Shown: piece by piece, positions 16,117-24,356 of the stretch
Layout: each line of letters begins with the position of its first letter
Position numbering within the stretch: the stretch's first letter is position 1
Assembly (NCBI GenBank): GCA_052145115.1
Contig: JBKQPG010000041.1
Location: 1-64,000, forward strand
Direction of reading: 5' to 3'
Length of the DNA: 64,000 bases
DNA from: CAIVVT01 sp052145115
GTDB lineage: Bacteria; Acidobacteriota; Terriglobia; Bryobacterales; Bryobacteraceae
Notes under the pieces: model-generated
The model's database searches: none
What the model was told of the DNA's origin: nothing
The model's input: the letters and a program-made list of their open reading frames with translations, nothing else
Translations under genes and position numbers: made by a program

Positions 16117-17286
16117 ATGTCAAGCGACACGAAGTTGCGCGAGAAACCGGTGCATGTGCTTCTGATTGAAGATAATGCCGGAGATGCCGGATTGGTGCGG
16201 GTGATGCTGGCCGAGAGTCTGGGCGCGCGGTTCAGCGTGGAGTGGGTGCAGGACCTGCAGTCGGGCAAGTCGCGGATCGCGCTCGGCGAAATCGACATTG
16301 TTCTGCTGGACCTATCGCTTCCCGACAGCCAGGGGCTGGGGGGGCTGACTGCCATCCGCGGCATTGCGCCGAACGTCCCGGTAGTGATAATGACCGGTTT
16401 CGCCAACCAGGATATCGCCAAGCAGGCAGTCCGGCTAGGAGCGCAGGACTACCTTGTCAAAGGCACGCTAAACGCCGATGCGCTGGCGCGCATTTTGAAC
16501 TACGCCATATTGAGGCAAGGGCATCAGGTGGCTGGTCTGCGGTCCGAGTCGGAAGCGGCGGTGGGCAAGATGGTCGGGTTTCTGGGAGTCAAAGGAGGGG
16601 TGGGGACGACGACGGTGGCGTGCCACTTCAGCCTCGACTTGAAGCAGCGGACTGGCAGCCGCGTTCTGTTAGTGGACCTGGACGTTGCCGGAGGCTCCGT
16701 CGCATTCCTCATGAAAGCGGCATCGGAACACAGCCTCCAGGAGGTCGCCAGCAACCTCGAACGGCTGGACGAGCATTACTGGAGAAAGATGGTTACCAAG
16801 GGCCCCGAAGGTCTGGATATTCTCCTGTCAGAGGAGTCTTCGCATCGGGAGCGGCTGGCGAGTGTCGATAAAGTGCGACCGGTGTTCGAGTTCTCACGAT
16901 CCGTGTATCAATGGATCGTCTTGGATCTTGGGCGCTTGAATCCCTTTGTTTTCAGCCTGGTCCCGGATCTGAGCGAGCTGTTCCTGGTCGTGGCCCTGGA
17001 TGTGGTCGTGCTGTACGAGATCGCGCGGCTGGTGTCGCTGCTGACGGAAGCCGGGCTGGATCGGAACCGCATCCACCTGATTATCAATCAGACTCCCAAA
17101 CGTCCTGAGATTTCACCGGCGGAGCTCGGCAAGAAGGTCGGTCTTGCCGTTTACGCGGCTCTGCCGGAGTGCCGCTCCGAACTGTGGGAGACCTACGCGA
17201 GCGGGAAACTGCTGAACGAGAAGAGCAACTTCCGCCTGCAGACAAGGCTTCTGGCCGAGAAAGTCGCGGGAATTGCGCCGAAGTGA
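16117..17286 (+). CDS. receiver domain fused to a CpaE/TadZ-like ParA ATPase
   Basis: 389 aa. Residues 12-130 are an intact receiver: IEDNAGD, phospho-acceptor Asp65 in VLLDLSLPD, MTGFAN and Lys115 (YLVKG). Residues 150-389 form a ParA/MinD-type ATPase with a deviant Walker A GVKGGVGTTT (157-166), in which Thr replaces the canonical Lys as in CpaE/TadZ proteins. RVLLVDLDVAGG follows. CpaE/TadZ localises Tad pili at the pole, but no tad gene is near. In this cassette it is probably the spatial output of the kinase-regulator pair, 108 nt downstream. Confidence 0.88.
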   Translation: MSSDTKLREKPVHVLLIEDNAGDAGLVRVMLAESLGARFSVEWVQDLQSGKSRIALGEIDIVLLDLSLPDSQGLGGLTAIRGIAPNVPVVIMTGFANQDIAKQAVRLGAQDYLVKGTLNADALARILNYAILRQGHQVAGLRSESEAAVGKMVGFLGVKGGVGTTTVACHFSLDLKQRTGSRVLLVDLDVAGGSVAFLMKAASEHSLQEVASNLERLDEHYWRKMVTKGPEGLDILLSEESSHRERLASVDKVRPVFEFSRSVYQWIVLDLGRLNPFVFSLVPDLSELFLVVALDVVVLYEIARLVSLLTEAGLDRNRIHLIINQTPKRPEISPAELGKKVGLAVYAALPECRSELWETYASGKLLNEKSNFRLQTRLLAEKVAGIAPK

Positions 17287-17287
17287 T

Positions 17288-17345
17288 CTGACCGCGGCCA
17301 TGGTCTCGGCCGGCTCCAGCTCCGGCTACCGCTAATCCGCCCGCA
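17288..17345 (+). pseudogene. remnant of the 3' end of the barrel-protein gene
   Basis: Reads AAMVSAGSSSGYR-stop (17294-17335), against AAMVSVGYSSGDH-stop at the end of the intact barrel gene. The homology continues into the 3' flank (TAATCCGCCCGC versus TAATTCCGCCCGC). It begins immediately after the stop of the receiver-ParA gene and has no upstream coding part. Together with the remnant at 11934 it brackets the signalling cassette. Confidence 0.75.
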
Positions 17346-17481
17346 GCAAGCAGGGGAGCGGGCCCTCGACGCTGAGCGGCGCCGCTGAGACTGTCAAATA
17401 ATGACGGTTGGCGCTCGTCAGCGGCTGATGAGTTGCCGAAATCGGCAGTGCCGGTTCCTGCCGGGGGAATCCCGGAAGTAC

Positions 17482-17510
17482 TTGCGCCGAAGTACCATCT
17501 GGCATAGTAC
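17482..17510 (+). promoter_or_regulatory. promoter candidate for the M24 peptidase
   Basis: TTGCGC (17482-17487), 17-nt spacer, TAGTAC (17505-17510). The -10 ends 9 nt before the ATG at 17520 and there is no Shine-Dalgarno sequence, consistent with a leaderless message. Confidence 0.35.
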
Positions 17511-17519
17511 AGTAGTTCC

Positions 17520-18695
17520 ATGGCCCCGATAGAGGAGATTCAGGCCGCCTTGCGCGCCGAGGGTCTAGGCGGCTGGCTGTTTTTTGATCATCACCGCCGC
17601 GATCCGCTCTCCTACCGCGTCCTGCATTTCGAGCCGGCGCAATCGGTGACGCGGCGGTGGTACTACCTTGTGCCGGCCAGCGGGGCGCCCCGGAAGCTGC
17701 TGCACCGCATCGAGTCCCACGTTCTGGACCCGCTCCCCGGCGAGGCCACGCTGTACTCCGGCTGGCGGGACCAGGAACGGCAATTGGCGCTGCTGGTCGA
17801 GGACTGCCGGCGGGTGGCGATGCAGTATTCGCCGCGCTGCGGCGTGCCGTATGTTTCGCTGGTGGACGCCGGCACCGTGGAGCTGGTTCGCGCCTGCGGC
17901 GTCGAGGTGGTCACCTCGGCCAACCTGATTCAGCTCTTCGAGGCAGTGTGGACGCCGCCGCAGTACGAATCCCACAAGAGGGCGGCGGCGCTGGTGGACC
18001 AGATCCGCGGCGCGGCTTTCGCGCGCGTCGCCGAGGCCTTGCGGGCCGGCGCGCGGATCACGGAATACGACGTCCAGCAGTTTATCCGCGAGCGTTTCGC
18101 GCAGGCCGGCCTGATCGCCGACCACGGGCCGATCGTGGCCGTCAACGCCAACGCCTCCAATCCGCATTACGAGCCCGAGCGCGAGTGCCACGCCGAGATC
18201 CATTCCGGCGACCTGCTGCTAATCGACCTGTGGGCCAAGCTCGACCAGCCCGACGCGGTGTACTACGACATCACCTGGACGGCGTATTGCGGCGCGACCC
18301 CGCCCGAGGAGATGGTCAACGTCTTCGAGTCCGTCGCCGGAGCGCGCGATGCGGCCGTGCGTTGCGTGACCAACGCCGCCGCGGACGGCGTCCCGCTGGC
18401 CGGATTCCAGGTGGACGACGCCTGCCGCGAATACCTGCGGGAGCGCGGCTTCGACGAGTTCTTCTTCCACCGCACCGGGCACTCCATCGGCACCGAGGTG
18501 CATGGCACCGGCGCCAACATGGACAATTACGAGACGCACGACCAGCGCCGCATCGTGCCCGGCACCTGCTTTTCGGTCGAGCCCGGCGTCTACCTGCCCG
18601 ACTTCGGCATCCGCAGCGAGGTCGACGTCTACCGTGCCGAATCCTCGGCCGATGTCACCGGCGAAATCCAGACCGAACTGCTGCGGCTGCTCTGA
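17520..18695 (+). CDS. M24 family metallopeptidase (Xaa-Pro aminopeptidase type)
   Basis: 391 aa. Residues 1-150 are a creatinase/prolidase N-terminal domain; 160-391 form the pita-bread catalytic domain. Putative metal ligands are the Asp in LLLIDLWAKLD, the Asp in YYDITW, His in FFHRTGHSIGTEVHG, and Glu in CFSVEPGVYLP and RSEVDVY. It would release the N-terminal residue from Xaa-Pro peptides in the cytoplasm; there is no signal peptide. Its 5' end is duplicated as a remnant at 11934-11998. Confidence 0.9.
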   Translation: MAPIEEIQAALRAEGLGGWLFFDHHRRDPLSYRVLHFEPAQSVTRRWYYLVPASGAPRKLLHRIESHVLDPLPGEATLYSGWRDQERQLALLVEDCRRVAMQYSPRCGVPYVSLVDAGTVELVRACGVEVVTSANLIQLFEAVWTPPQYESHKRAAALVDQIRGAAFARVAEALRAGARITEYDVQQFIRERFAQAGLIADHGPIVAVNANASNPHYEPERECHAEIHSGDLLLIDLWAKLDQPDAVYYDITWTAYCGATPPEEMVNVFESVAGARDAAVRCVTNAAADGVPLAGFQVDDACREYLRERGFDEFFFHRTGHSIGTEVHGTGANMDNYETHDQRRIVPGTCFSVEPGVYLPDFGIRSEVDVYRAESSADVTGEIQTELLRLL

Positions 18696-18733
18696 CCAAC
18701 GCCGCCGGATAGGGCGGAGCCATTCCTCAGCGC

Positions 18734-18752
18734 GGCATCAAATAATGATGCC
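18734..18752 (+). terminator. weak terminator-like hairpin after the M24 gene
   Basis: GGCATCA (18734-18740), AATAA loop, TGATGCC (18746-18752), 39 nt after the stop. Only a few T residues follow, so termination would be inefficient or factor-assisted. Confidence 0.4.
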
Positions 18753-18789
18753 GAATTTGTGCGAATTACCGGAAAAATGCGACGCGCCG

Positions 18790-18818
18790 GGTTAAAAAGC
18801 GGCCACCCGGTGTATACT
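18790..18818 (+). promoter_or_regulatory. promoter candidate for the G1-type peptidase
   Basis: TATACT (18813-18818) preceded by TG forms an extended -10; a weak GGTTAA lies 17 nt upstream. Initiation near 18825 gives an 85-nt leader containing CGCGAT/ATCGCG (18826-18850 region) and GGCCGATAGGCC inverted repeats. Confidence 0.4.
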
Positions 18819-18911
18819 GTACCTCGCGATAAAGTAGGCAAAAATCGCGCTTTCTGGCCGATAGGCCAAGAAAAATTGAGCTGAATTTGTCCAAAAAACG
18901 GAGGAATGACC

Positions 18912-19787
18912 ATGAAAATAACCACTTTTCCAGCCCCGCCCAAGGGCTTCAACCCGGTGACTGCTTCCGACGCCGACCTGGCGCGCTATGGCTATCCGCG
19001 CCGTCCCGACCCGGTGAAGGAGCCCCAACTGCGGGCGCTGTGGGACCGGTTCTTCACCGTCCCCCATACGCTGGTAACGGCCGAACTCGTGGAAGACAAG
19101 GTTTGGCGCACCCTCCCACACTCTGCCTGGCAGAAAAAGCCCTTCGGGCTGGTGGGCGATTGGGGCGGCGCCATCGTCCAGGTCTCTGCGCTCGGCTTCT
19201 CCCCGCCCGAGCCCGCCAACACGGTCTTCGCCGAGTGGGTGGTCCCCAAGATCACACCCAAGCCCAGCGAGCCGGGCTCGCAAACCGTGGGCTTCTGGGT
19301 GGGGCTGGGCGGCGTCAATACCGGCCAGTTGTTACAGGCCGGGACGGCCGCGACCATGAGCGGCTCCAGCGTCAATTACTGGGCCTGGACGGAGTGGTTT
19401 CCCGCCGGATACGTGGTCAATAACCTCGCCATCCAGGCCGGCGATACCGTGAGCGTCCTGGTGTGCGCGCCGGAAACGACTCACGGTTACGTCAGCATGA
19501 TGAACCATCGCACCGGCATCGCCATCAGCGTCGGCGTGAGCGATCCCAGTGGAACCACCCCTTATGACGGCTCGACCGTGGAGTGGATCATCGAGGCGAT
19601 CAACACCGAGGTGCCCAATTTCGGCAGCGTGACGTTCACCAATATCACCGCCGGCACGAAAGACCACACCATCGATCTCTCGAAAGCCTATACGGTCAAT
19701 ACGACCAATGGCAGCAAGACGCTGGCGACAGGCAAGGTCCTGGCGTCGAAAGATGAGGTCGAAGTGATCTGGGACGCGGCCATCTGA
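18912..19787 (+). CDS. G1 (eqolisin) family glutamic peptidase
   Basis: 291 aa from the ATG at 18912. GGAGG at 18900-18904 lies 7 nt before it but only 1 nt before an alternative ATG at 18906. The C-terminal two thirds match the Peptidase A4/G1 sandwich fold: FWVGLGG, LLQAGT (candidate catalytic Gln), YWAWTEWFP, STVEWIIEA (candidate catalytic Glu) and NFGSVTFTN. Eqolisins are acid endopeptidases best known as secreted fungal enzymes. Here no signal peptide is visible, only a 60-residue charged N-terminal region, so export or activation is unclear. Confidence 0.82.
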   Translation: MKITTFPAPPKGFNPVTASDADLARYGYPRRPDPVKEPQLRALWDRFFTVPHTLVTAELVEDKVWRTLPHSAWQKKPFGLVGDWGGAIVQVSALGFSPPEPANTVFAEWVVPKITPKPSEPGSQTVGFWVGLGGVNTGQLLQAGTAATMSGSSVNYWAWTEWFPAGYVVNNLAIQAGDTVSVLVCAPETTHGYVSMMNHRTGIAISVGVSDPSGTTPYDGSTVEWIIEAINTEVPNFGSVTFTNITAGTKDHTIDLSKAYTVNTTNGSKTLATGKVLASKDEVEVIWDAAI

Positions 19788-19839
19788 GGCCCGTGGCGCC
19801 GCCCCGCGCCTCATAGACGCCTTCGGCGGTTGATTCGCG

Positions 19840-20106
19840 CTATCCGCGCCGGGCGCCGCAGTGTGGGCAAAAGGCCGTCGCGTCGCGGAATTGCGCACCG
19901 CAATGGGCGCAGAATCCGCCCGTTCCAGCCGCGCCTGGGCCCGGGCCTGGGCCGGGGCTTGGCGGGCCGTGATAGCCGCCCGAGCCGTGATCGCTGAACA
20001 GGTGGCGGAAGATCAGGCCCAGCAGCAGGGCGAAGATCAGCAGCCCGAACAACCCGTGAAAGAAGAGGAATCCTGGACAGAACCCTGAGACGCAGAAGAC
20101 GTGCAC
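19840..20106 (-). CDS. small membrane protein with C-terminal zinc ribbon
   Basis: 88 aa, GTG start with GGGGAGG about 6 nt upstream. One hydrophobic segment (about residues 8-33), a Pro/Gly-rich linker, then a double zinc knuckle CAHCGAQF...CPHCG at the C-terminus. Such zinc-ribbon membrane proteins are common and mostly uncharacterised. It converges on the G1 peptidase gene and is alone on its strand. Confidence 0.75.
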   Translation of the reverse strand: MHVFCVSGFCPGFLFFHGLFGLLIFALLLGLIFRHLFSDHGSGGYHGPPSPGPGPGPGAAGTGGFCAHCGAQFRDATAFCPHCGARRG

Positions 20107-20200
20107 GGCGACCTCCCCTGGCGCTTCGGCCCCTGGCGGGGCATTCGAAGCTCATTCTAAGAGACGAAAGCAGCGCGCCATTGGTTCGGTCGGGAGCGTG

Positions 20201-20264
20201 AAAAAGAAAAGGCTTCGCAGCGGGGATTGGAGGAGGATTCGGAGGAGGAATCCGCTGCGAAGCC
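20201..20264 (-). terminator. strong intrinsic terminator downstream of the M16 operon
   Basis: GGCTTCGCAGCGG (20211-20223) pairs exactly with 20252-20264. On the minus strand the stem is followed by TTTTCTTTTT (20201-20210). It would end both small RNA B and read-through from the M16 genes ending at 20487. Confidence 0.85.
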
Positions 20265-20313
20265 CTCAAGCAGGCTCATGAGGCGGCGCGTTCGCTTGAC
20301 CCGCCTCGCCTTA
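20201..20313 (-). ncRNA. candidate small RNA with anti-Shine-Dalgarno loop (copy B)
   Basis: Minus-strand RNA of about 113 nt in the 3' region of the M16 operon. Hairpin 1 pairs 20301-20307 with 20280-20286 (GAGGCGG/CCGCCTC). Hairpin 2 is a 13-bp stem (20211-20223 with 20252-20264) whose 28-nt loop on the RNA contains two CCUCCUCC blocks, followed by UUUUCUUUUU. The loop starts AUUCCUCC and contains CCUCCGA, close to the two UUCCUCCGA loops of copy A at 2647-2749. Size, terminator and loop motif make the two look related. Expression and function are inferred. Confidence 0.45.
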
Positions 20314-20320
20314 CGCCCTC

Positions 20321-20329
20321 ATCGTATCA
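20321..20329 (-). promoter_or_regulatory. possible extended -10 for small RNA B
   Basis: On the minus strand TGATACGAT reads as TG-n-TACGAT, an extended -10, placing initiation near 20313. No clear -35. The surrounding 20320-20400 is visibly AT-richer than the flanking genes. Confidence 0.3.
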
Positions 20330-20486
20330 GAGATTTGGATTAAATTATCTGGATCTGAAGGTCAGGAATTACAAAAAACCAAAAGATAGGCTGCACGGGA
20401 GGGCCGGTTCATCACAGATTCACCAATTTGTGGAGCTTTTCTGCAAGCAGCCCACTCGCTCGGCCATGGGCGCGATGATTTTGCGG

Positions 20487-21995
20487 TCATTTTGCGGCTG
20501 GTTTGGTGGCGCGAAGATCGGCCGCAATCAGGTCCAGTTGCGGCTGCGGGATCACGGTTGCCGGGCCGTAGGCCTCCAGATCCTTGGAGAATGCCTGGGC
20601 GTTGCCGACGGCCACGATGGACAGCCTGGCGGGATCGATCAAGCGTCGCACGGCATCCCGGACCTGGCCGATGGTCAGGGCATCGAGGCGCTCGCGGTAG
20701 CCGGACCAGTAATCGTCGCCCAAGCCGTAAAGAGCAGCCGTAAGGACCCGGTCTGCGACCTGCCCGGAGGTCTCGGTGGCCAGGGCGAAGCTGCCGGAAA
20801 GAAAGGCTTTGGCCTCGTCGAACTCGGTCTGTTCGGCGGGGTTCAGGTGGAATTGCTGGAGCAGGTCGACGATCATGCGCACGGCGGCGGCGGTTTTTTC
20901 GGTGCGGGTGAAGGTGCTGACCGCGAAGACGCCCGCCTGGCGCTCACAATCGAAGCTCGAGCTGGCATCGTAGGTGAGCCCTTCCTGGGCGCGGATCTTC
21001 ATGTTCAGGCGGGAGTTGAAGCTGCCGCCAAAGATCTGGTTGGCGACATTCAGGGCCACGAAATCGGGATGGTTGCGAGGGATGCCGGTGTGGCCGATGT
21101 AGAGCTGGGTCTGCACGGCCTGAGGCATATCGACGATGACCACGCGCGCGGCGCGCGGTGGGGGCGGCGGCAATGCGGCGGGCGGCGGCGCGGCATCGTC
21201 CTTCCATGCGCCCAAGGCCTGTTCGGCCAGGCGGAAACCCTCCTCGGGCGTTACATCGCCGGAGACGGCGAACCAGGACCGATGGGGCACATAGGTGCGT
21301 TGCCAGAATGCGACCAGGTCATCGCGGCGCAGCGCGCTGATGGTGGCGGGTGTGCCGTCGCCGGGATAAGCGTAGGGGTGCTGGCCGAGGACCACGCGCG
21401 AGGCGACCAGCGCGATGAGGTAGGAGGGGTCGTCGAGGTTGACCGCCAGCCCGGAGAGGATCTGCTGGGTGCGGCGGGCGATCTCATCCGGGGCGAAGCG
21501 CGGGCGCAGGACGATGTCGGCCAGCAGCTCCAGTCCCAGTGTCGAGTAGCCTTTCATGAACGTGCCGCCGGCGGTGGTGGCGTCGTCGGTGGCGCTGGCG
21601 CCCATGCTGCCGCCGCAGCCGTCGATGAGCGCCGAGATTTCGGGCGAGGTGCGGGCGCCGGCGCCTTCGCGCAACAGTCCGGCGACGAGGCTGGGCAGGC
21701 CGGAGCTGGCGGGCGCGACGTCGCAGTTGCCGGCCAGGATCTGCAGGGCGTAGGTCACCACCGGCAGGCGATGATCCTCAATCACATACACGGTGAGGCC
21801 GTTGGGCAGTTGCCGGCGCACGGGCTTGGGAAAGGCGTAGGGACGGGGCGCGGAGGGGGGCGGTGGGGGCATCTTGCTGGGTTTCTGCGGGGGGCTCATG
21901 GAGGCTGGAGTTTCGGAATTCGCGGTTTGGTTTGGGGTCTGGCCGCGGGCCAGGGCGGTTGCGGCGCCGGTGGCCAGGAGCTGGCGCCGGGTCAT
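20487..21995 (-). CDS. M16 peptidase-like protein, non-catalytic partner
   Basis: 502 aa. The N-terminus has a twin-arginine-like signal (TRRQLLATGAATALA), then a Pro-rich linker and a pitrilysin fold. The HxxEH zinc motif is absent: the equivalent position reads GLPSLVAGLLREGAG. LNLPNGLTVYVIEDHRLP-like strands and the C-terminal half are otherwise intact. As in mitochondrial processing peptidase and other bacterial M16 pairs, it probably forms the inactive half of a heterodimer with the upstream gene, whose stop overlaps its ATG. Confidence 0.9.
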   Translation of the reverse strand: MTRRQLLATGAATALARGQTPNQTANSETPASMSPPQKPSKMPPPPPSAPRPYAFPKPVRRQLPNGLTVYVIEDHRLPVVTYALQILAGNCDVAPASSGLPSLVAGLLREGAGARTSPEISALIDGCGGSMGASATDDATTAGGTFMKGYSTLGLELLADIVLRPRFAPDEIARRTQQILSGLAVNLDDPSYLIALVASRVVLGQHPYAYPGDGTPATISALRRDDLVAFWQRTYVPHRSWFAVSGDVTPEEGFRLAEQALGAWKDDAAPPPAALPPPPPRAARVVIVDMPQAVQTQLYIGHTGIPRNHPDFVALNVANQIFGGSFNSRLNMKIRAQEGLTYDASSSFDCERQAGVFAVSTFTRTEKTAAAVRMIVDLLQQFHLNPAEQTEFDEAKAFLSGSFALATETSGQVADRVLTAALYGLGDDYWSGYRERLDALTIGQVRDAVRRLIDPARLSIVAVGNAQAFSKDLEAYGPATVIPQPQLDLIAADLRATKPAAK

Positions 21996-23380
21996 TTTCC
22001 ACCCTCGGGCGCAGCGCCGTCGGGTACCTTCTCCGCGGAGCCGGAAGGCTGGGCGGAGGCGGGGAAGACGAGCCGGGTTACGCTGTGTGGGGCGAGATAT
22101 TGAGCGGTGACGCGGCGGACGTCCTCGGCCGAGACGTGGCGGTAGCTTTCGAGTTCGGTGTTGTAGCGCGCGGGGTCGCCGAGCAGGACGGCGCAGCGGC
22201 CGAGCGCATCGGCCTTGGATTGGACGCCCTCGCGGCCGGTGATGAAGCCGGCGATGATCTGGTTTTTGGCCTTGGTCAGCTCATCGGCGCCGGGCGGCGT
22301 GTTCCCGAGTTCCTGGATGACGCTCTGGAGGCCGGCGGAGAGCGTTTCGATGTCCTTGCCCTGATTCACGACGGCCGCGCCGAAGAAGAACGACGGCCCC
22401 TCGAGCGACTGGGCCTGGCCGAAGGCGTACTGGGCGAGCTGTTCCTCGTACACCAGTTTGCGGTAAATGCGCGAGCTCTGGCCGGAGCTGAGCAGGATGC
22501 CGGCGACGTCGAGGGCGTAGGTGTCGGGACTGCTCATCGGCGGCAGGATCCACGACAGCGTCACGGCGGGCAGGGGAATGTTGGCCAGCTTGACGGTGCC
22601 ACCGTTGGGCGCGGTGTGGGGCGGTTCGACGGCGGACACGCGCGGGATGTCGCGGCCGCGCGGGACCTGGCCGAGGTGCTTGCTGGCGAGCCGGAAGGCT
22701 TCGGCGGCGCTGAAGTCGCCGACCAGAACGAGGGTCGCGTTGTTGGGGACGTAGAAGGTGGAGTGGAAGTCCTGGACGTCGGGCAGCGCGGCGTGTTCGA
22801 GATCCTCCACCGAGCCGATGGGCAGGTGTTTATAAGGATAGACCTTATAGGTTGCCGAGAGGACGGCCTCGGAGACCAGTCCATAGGGCTGGTTCTCGAA
22901 GCGCATGCGGCGCTCTTCCTCGACCACCTGGCGTTCCTTGGTGAAGTTCTCCTGGCTGACGTCGAGCGAGGCCATGCGGTCGGCCTCGAGCCACAACATG
23001 CGTTCCAGGTAGTTGGAGGGAAAGGTCTCCCAATAGACGGTCTGGTCGAAGCTGGTGTAGGCGTTGACCTGGCCGCCGGCCTGGCGGACCAGGCGCATGT
23101 GCTCCTCGGGACCGACGTTCTTGGAGCCGCGGAACATGAGGTGCTCGAACAGATGGGCGAAGCCGGTGCGGCCGGTGCGCTCGTCCTTGGAGCCGACGTG
23201 ATACCACACCTGGAGGTTGGTGACGGGGCGGGTGCGGTCCTCGGCCAGGACGACGTGGAGGCCGTTGGGGAGGGTTTCGCGCAGGATCTTGAGGTCGGGC
23301 GGAGAGTCGGAGGCGGGCTCGGCGCCGGCCAGGAGGCTAGCGCGCAGACCAGCGCGGGTCTTACCAAGTATCGAACTCAT
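21992..23380 (-). CDS. M16 family zinc peptidase, catalytic subunit
   Basis: 462 aa. Contains the inverted zinc motif HLFEH in TGFAHLFEHLMFRGSKN, with a downstream Glu in the VVEEERRMR helix as the probable third ligand, plus the R/Y pocket region near the C-terminus. The N-terminus lacks a strong signal peptide, although a hydrophobic GLRASLLAGAEPAS stretch is present. Clips short peptides enclosed between two M16 halves. ATGA overlap with the next gene couples it to the inactive partner. Confidence 0.92.
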   Translation of the reverse strand: MSSILGKTRAGLRASLLAGAEPASDSPPDLKILRETLPNGLHVVLAEDRTRPVTNLQVWYHVGSKDERTGRTGFAHLFEHLMFRGSKNVGPEEHMRLVRQAGGQVNAYTSFDQTVYWETFPSNYLERMLWLEADRMASLDVSQENFTKERQVVEEERRMRFENQPYGLVSEAVLSATYKVYPYKHLPIGSVEDLEHAALPDVQDFHSTFYVPNNATLVLVGDFSAAEAFRLASKHLGQVPRGRDIPRVSAVEPPHTAPNGGTVKLANIPLPAVTLSWILPPMSSPDTYALDVAGILLSSGQSSRIYRKLVYEEQLAQYAFGQAQSLEGPSFFFGAAVVNQGKDIETLSAGLQSVIQELGNTPPGADELTKAKNQIIAGFITGREGVQSKADALGRCAVLLGDPARYNTELESYRHVSAEDVRRVTAQYLAPHSVTRLVFPASAQPSGSAEKVPDGAAPEGGK

Positions 23381-23537
23381 GAGGTATCTGATTCGAGGGT
23401 AACATCGCCGCGCCCGGCCTTTGTCGACGCCGCCCGGTTTGCCCGTTACGATGGGGCAACGGAGGCGTGATTCGATGAGGCCAACGGGACGACCGAATAC
23501 TGCTCTAAACCATATGAAATCAACGCATTAATAATGT

Positions 23538-23567
23538 TGACAGCAGGCTCATTCGGGCGCCAAGATC
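23538..23567 (+). promoter_or_regulatory. promoter candidate for the PEP-CTERM gene
   Basis: TTGACA (23538-23543), 18-nt spacer, CAAGAT (23562-23567). The -35 is consensus and the -10 is weak. It lies 21 nt before the start codon. Confidence 0.4.
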
Positions 23568-23588
23568 CTGCAGGAGAGGAGTCAAGTC

Positions 23589-24257
23589 ATGTTATCCCGC
23601 AGATCCGTATTTCGCGTGGCGCTGGTTTTGGCTCTCGGTCTCTTGAGCGTTGCGCCGTCTCGCGCCGGAAGCGTTGGGACCTACTCCGACTATGCCAGTT
23701 GGAGTGCCGCCATGGCAGGCATCACTAACGTAACCATTCCGGATCCGGGCCTGGGCACGTCTGGCCTGGGCTTCACTCTGATCGGTTCGGGCAATGCGTC
23801 GGTTACTTACTCCGGTGTTATGTTCTCGCAAAGCGGGGGGCAATTACAGCTGGCATTCTTTAATATCGGTGTTGACTGGAGTGGATATCCGGCGGTCGTG
23901 TCATCCGAGGTTCTGACCACTGGGCTGGCCAACATTCTTATTACGTTGCCGGAAGACGTGACCGGATTGGCTTTGTATTACGGCACATGGTTCGGGCCGG
24001 ACGTGGCCTTCGGGCTCTCGAATGGCGACAGCGTAGTTCTGGGCAGCACGATAGGCGGTTGGGATTCGGTGCCCGACTTCCTGGGGATCACCGATACGAC
24101 TCCCTTCGACTCGGTATTGGCCACATCTCCCGACCCGATTGGACTCAGTCTGAATGACGTTTCGTATGGCACAGCGATTCCGGAACCGGCGGCGTGCCTG
24201 CTCGTGGCGGGCGGACTGGCAGCGGCCGCGCTGCTGTGGCGCAGGCGCGTGAACTAA
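23589..24257 (+). CDS. PEP-CTERM sorting-signal protein
   Basis: 222 aa. Signal peptide at residues 1-26 (RSVFRVALVLALGLLSVAPSRA), a Gly/Ser/Thr-rich beta-type middle domain, and at the end the tripartite sorting signal: PEP (IPEPAA), a hydrophobic helix (CLLVAGGLAAAALL) and a basic tail (WRRRVN). Such proteins are processed by exosortase and go to the surface or extracellular matrix. No exosortase gene is in this window. GAGAGGAG precedes the ATG. Confidence 0.9.
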   Translation: MLSRRSVFRVALVLALGLLSVAPSRAGSVGTYSDYASWSAAMAGITNVTIPDPGLGTSGLGFTLIGSGNASVTYSGVMFSQSGGQLQLAFFNIGVDWSGYPAVVSSEVLTTGLANILITLPEDVTGLALYYGTWFGPDVAFGLSNGDSVVLGSTIGGWDSVPDFLGITDTTPFDSVLATSPDPIGLSLNDVSYGTAIPEPAACLLVAGGLAAAALLWRRRVN

Positions 24258-24284
24258 CCACAAGCAGCGCTGATCAGTCTTCAT

Positions 24285-24319
24285 GGGCGGGCTCCGGAAG
24301 GGCCCGCCCGTGTTGTTTC
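24285..24319 (+). terminator. terminator of the PEP-CTERM gene
   Basis: GGGCGGGC (24285-24292) pairs with GCCCGCCC (24302-24309), followed by GTGTTGTTT. It lies 27 nt past the stop. Confidence 0.7.
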
Positions 24320-24356
24320 CAGGAGGGTCCCTGGCGGGTGCGGGGCGGGGGCCGCG

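Noticed and set aside
18813..18905. Possible riboswitch in the leader of the G1 peptidase gene
   Set aside because: Two short inverted repeats occur, but the consensus of c-di-GMP or other known riboswitches is absent.
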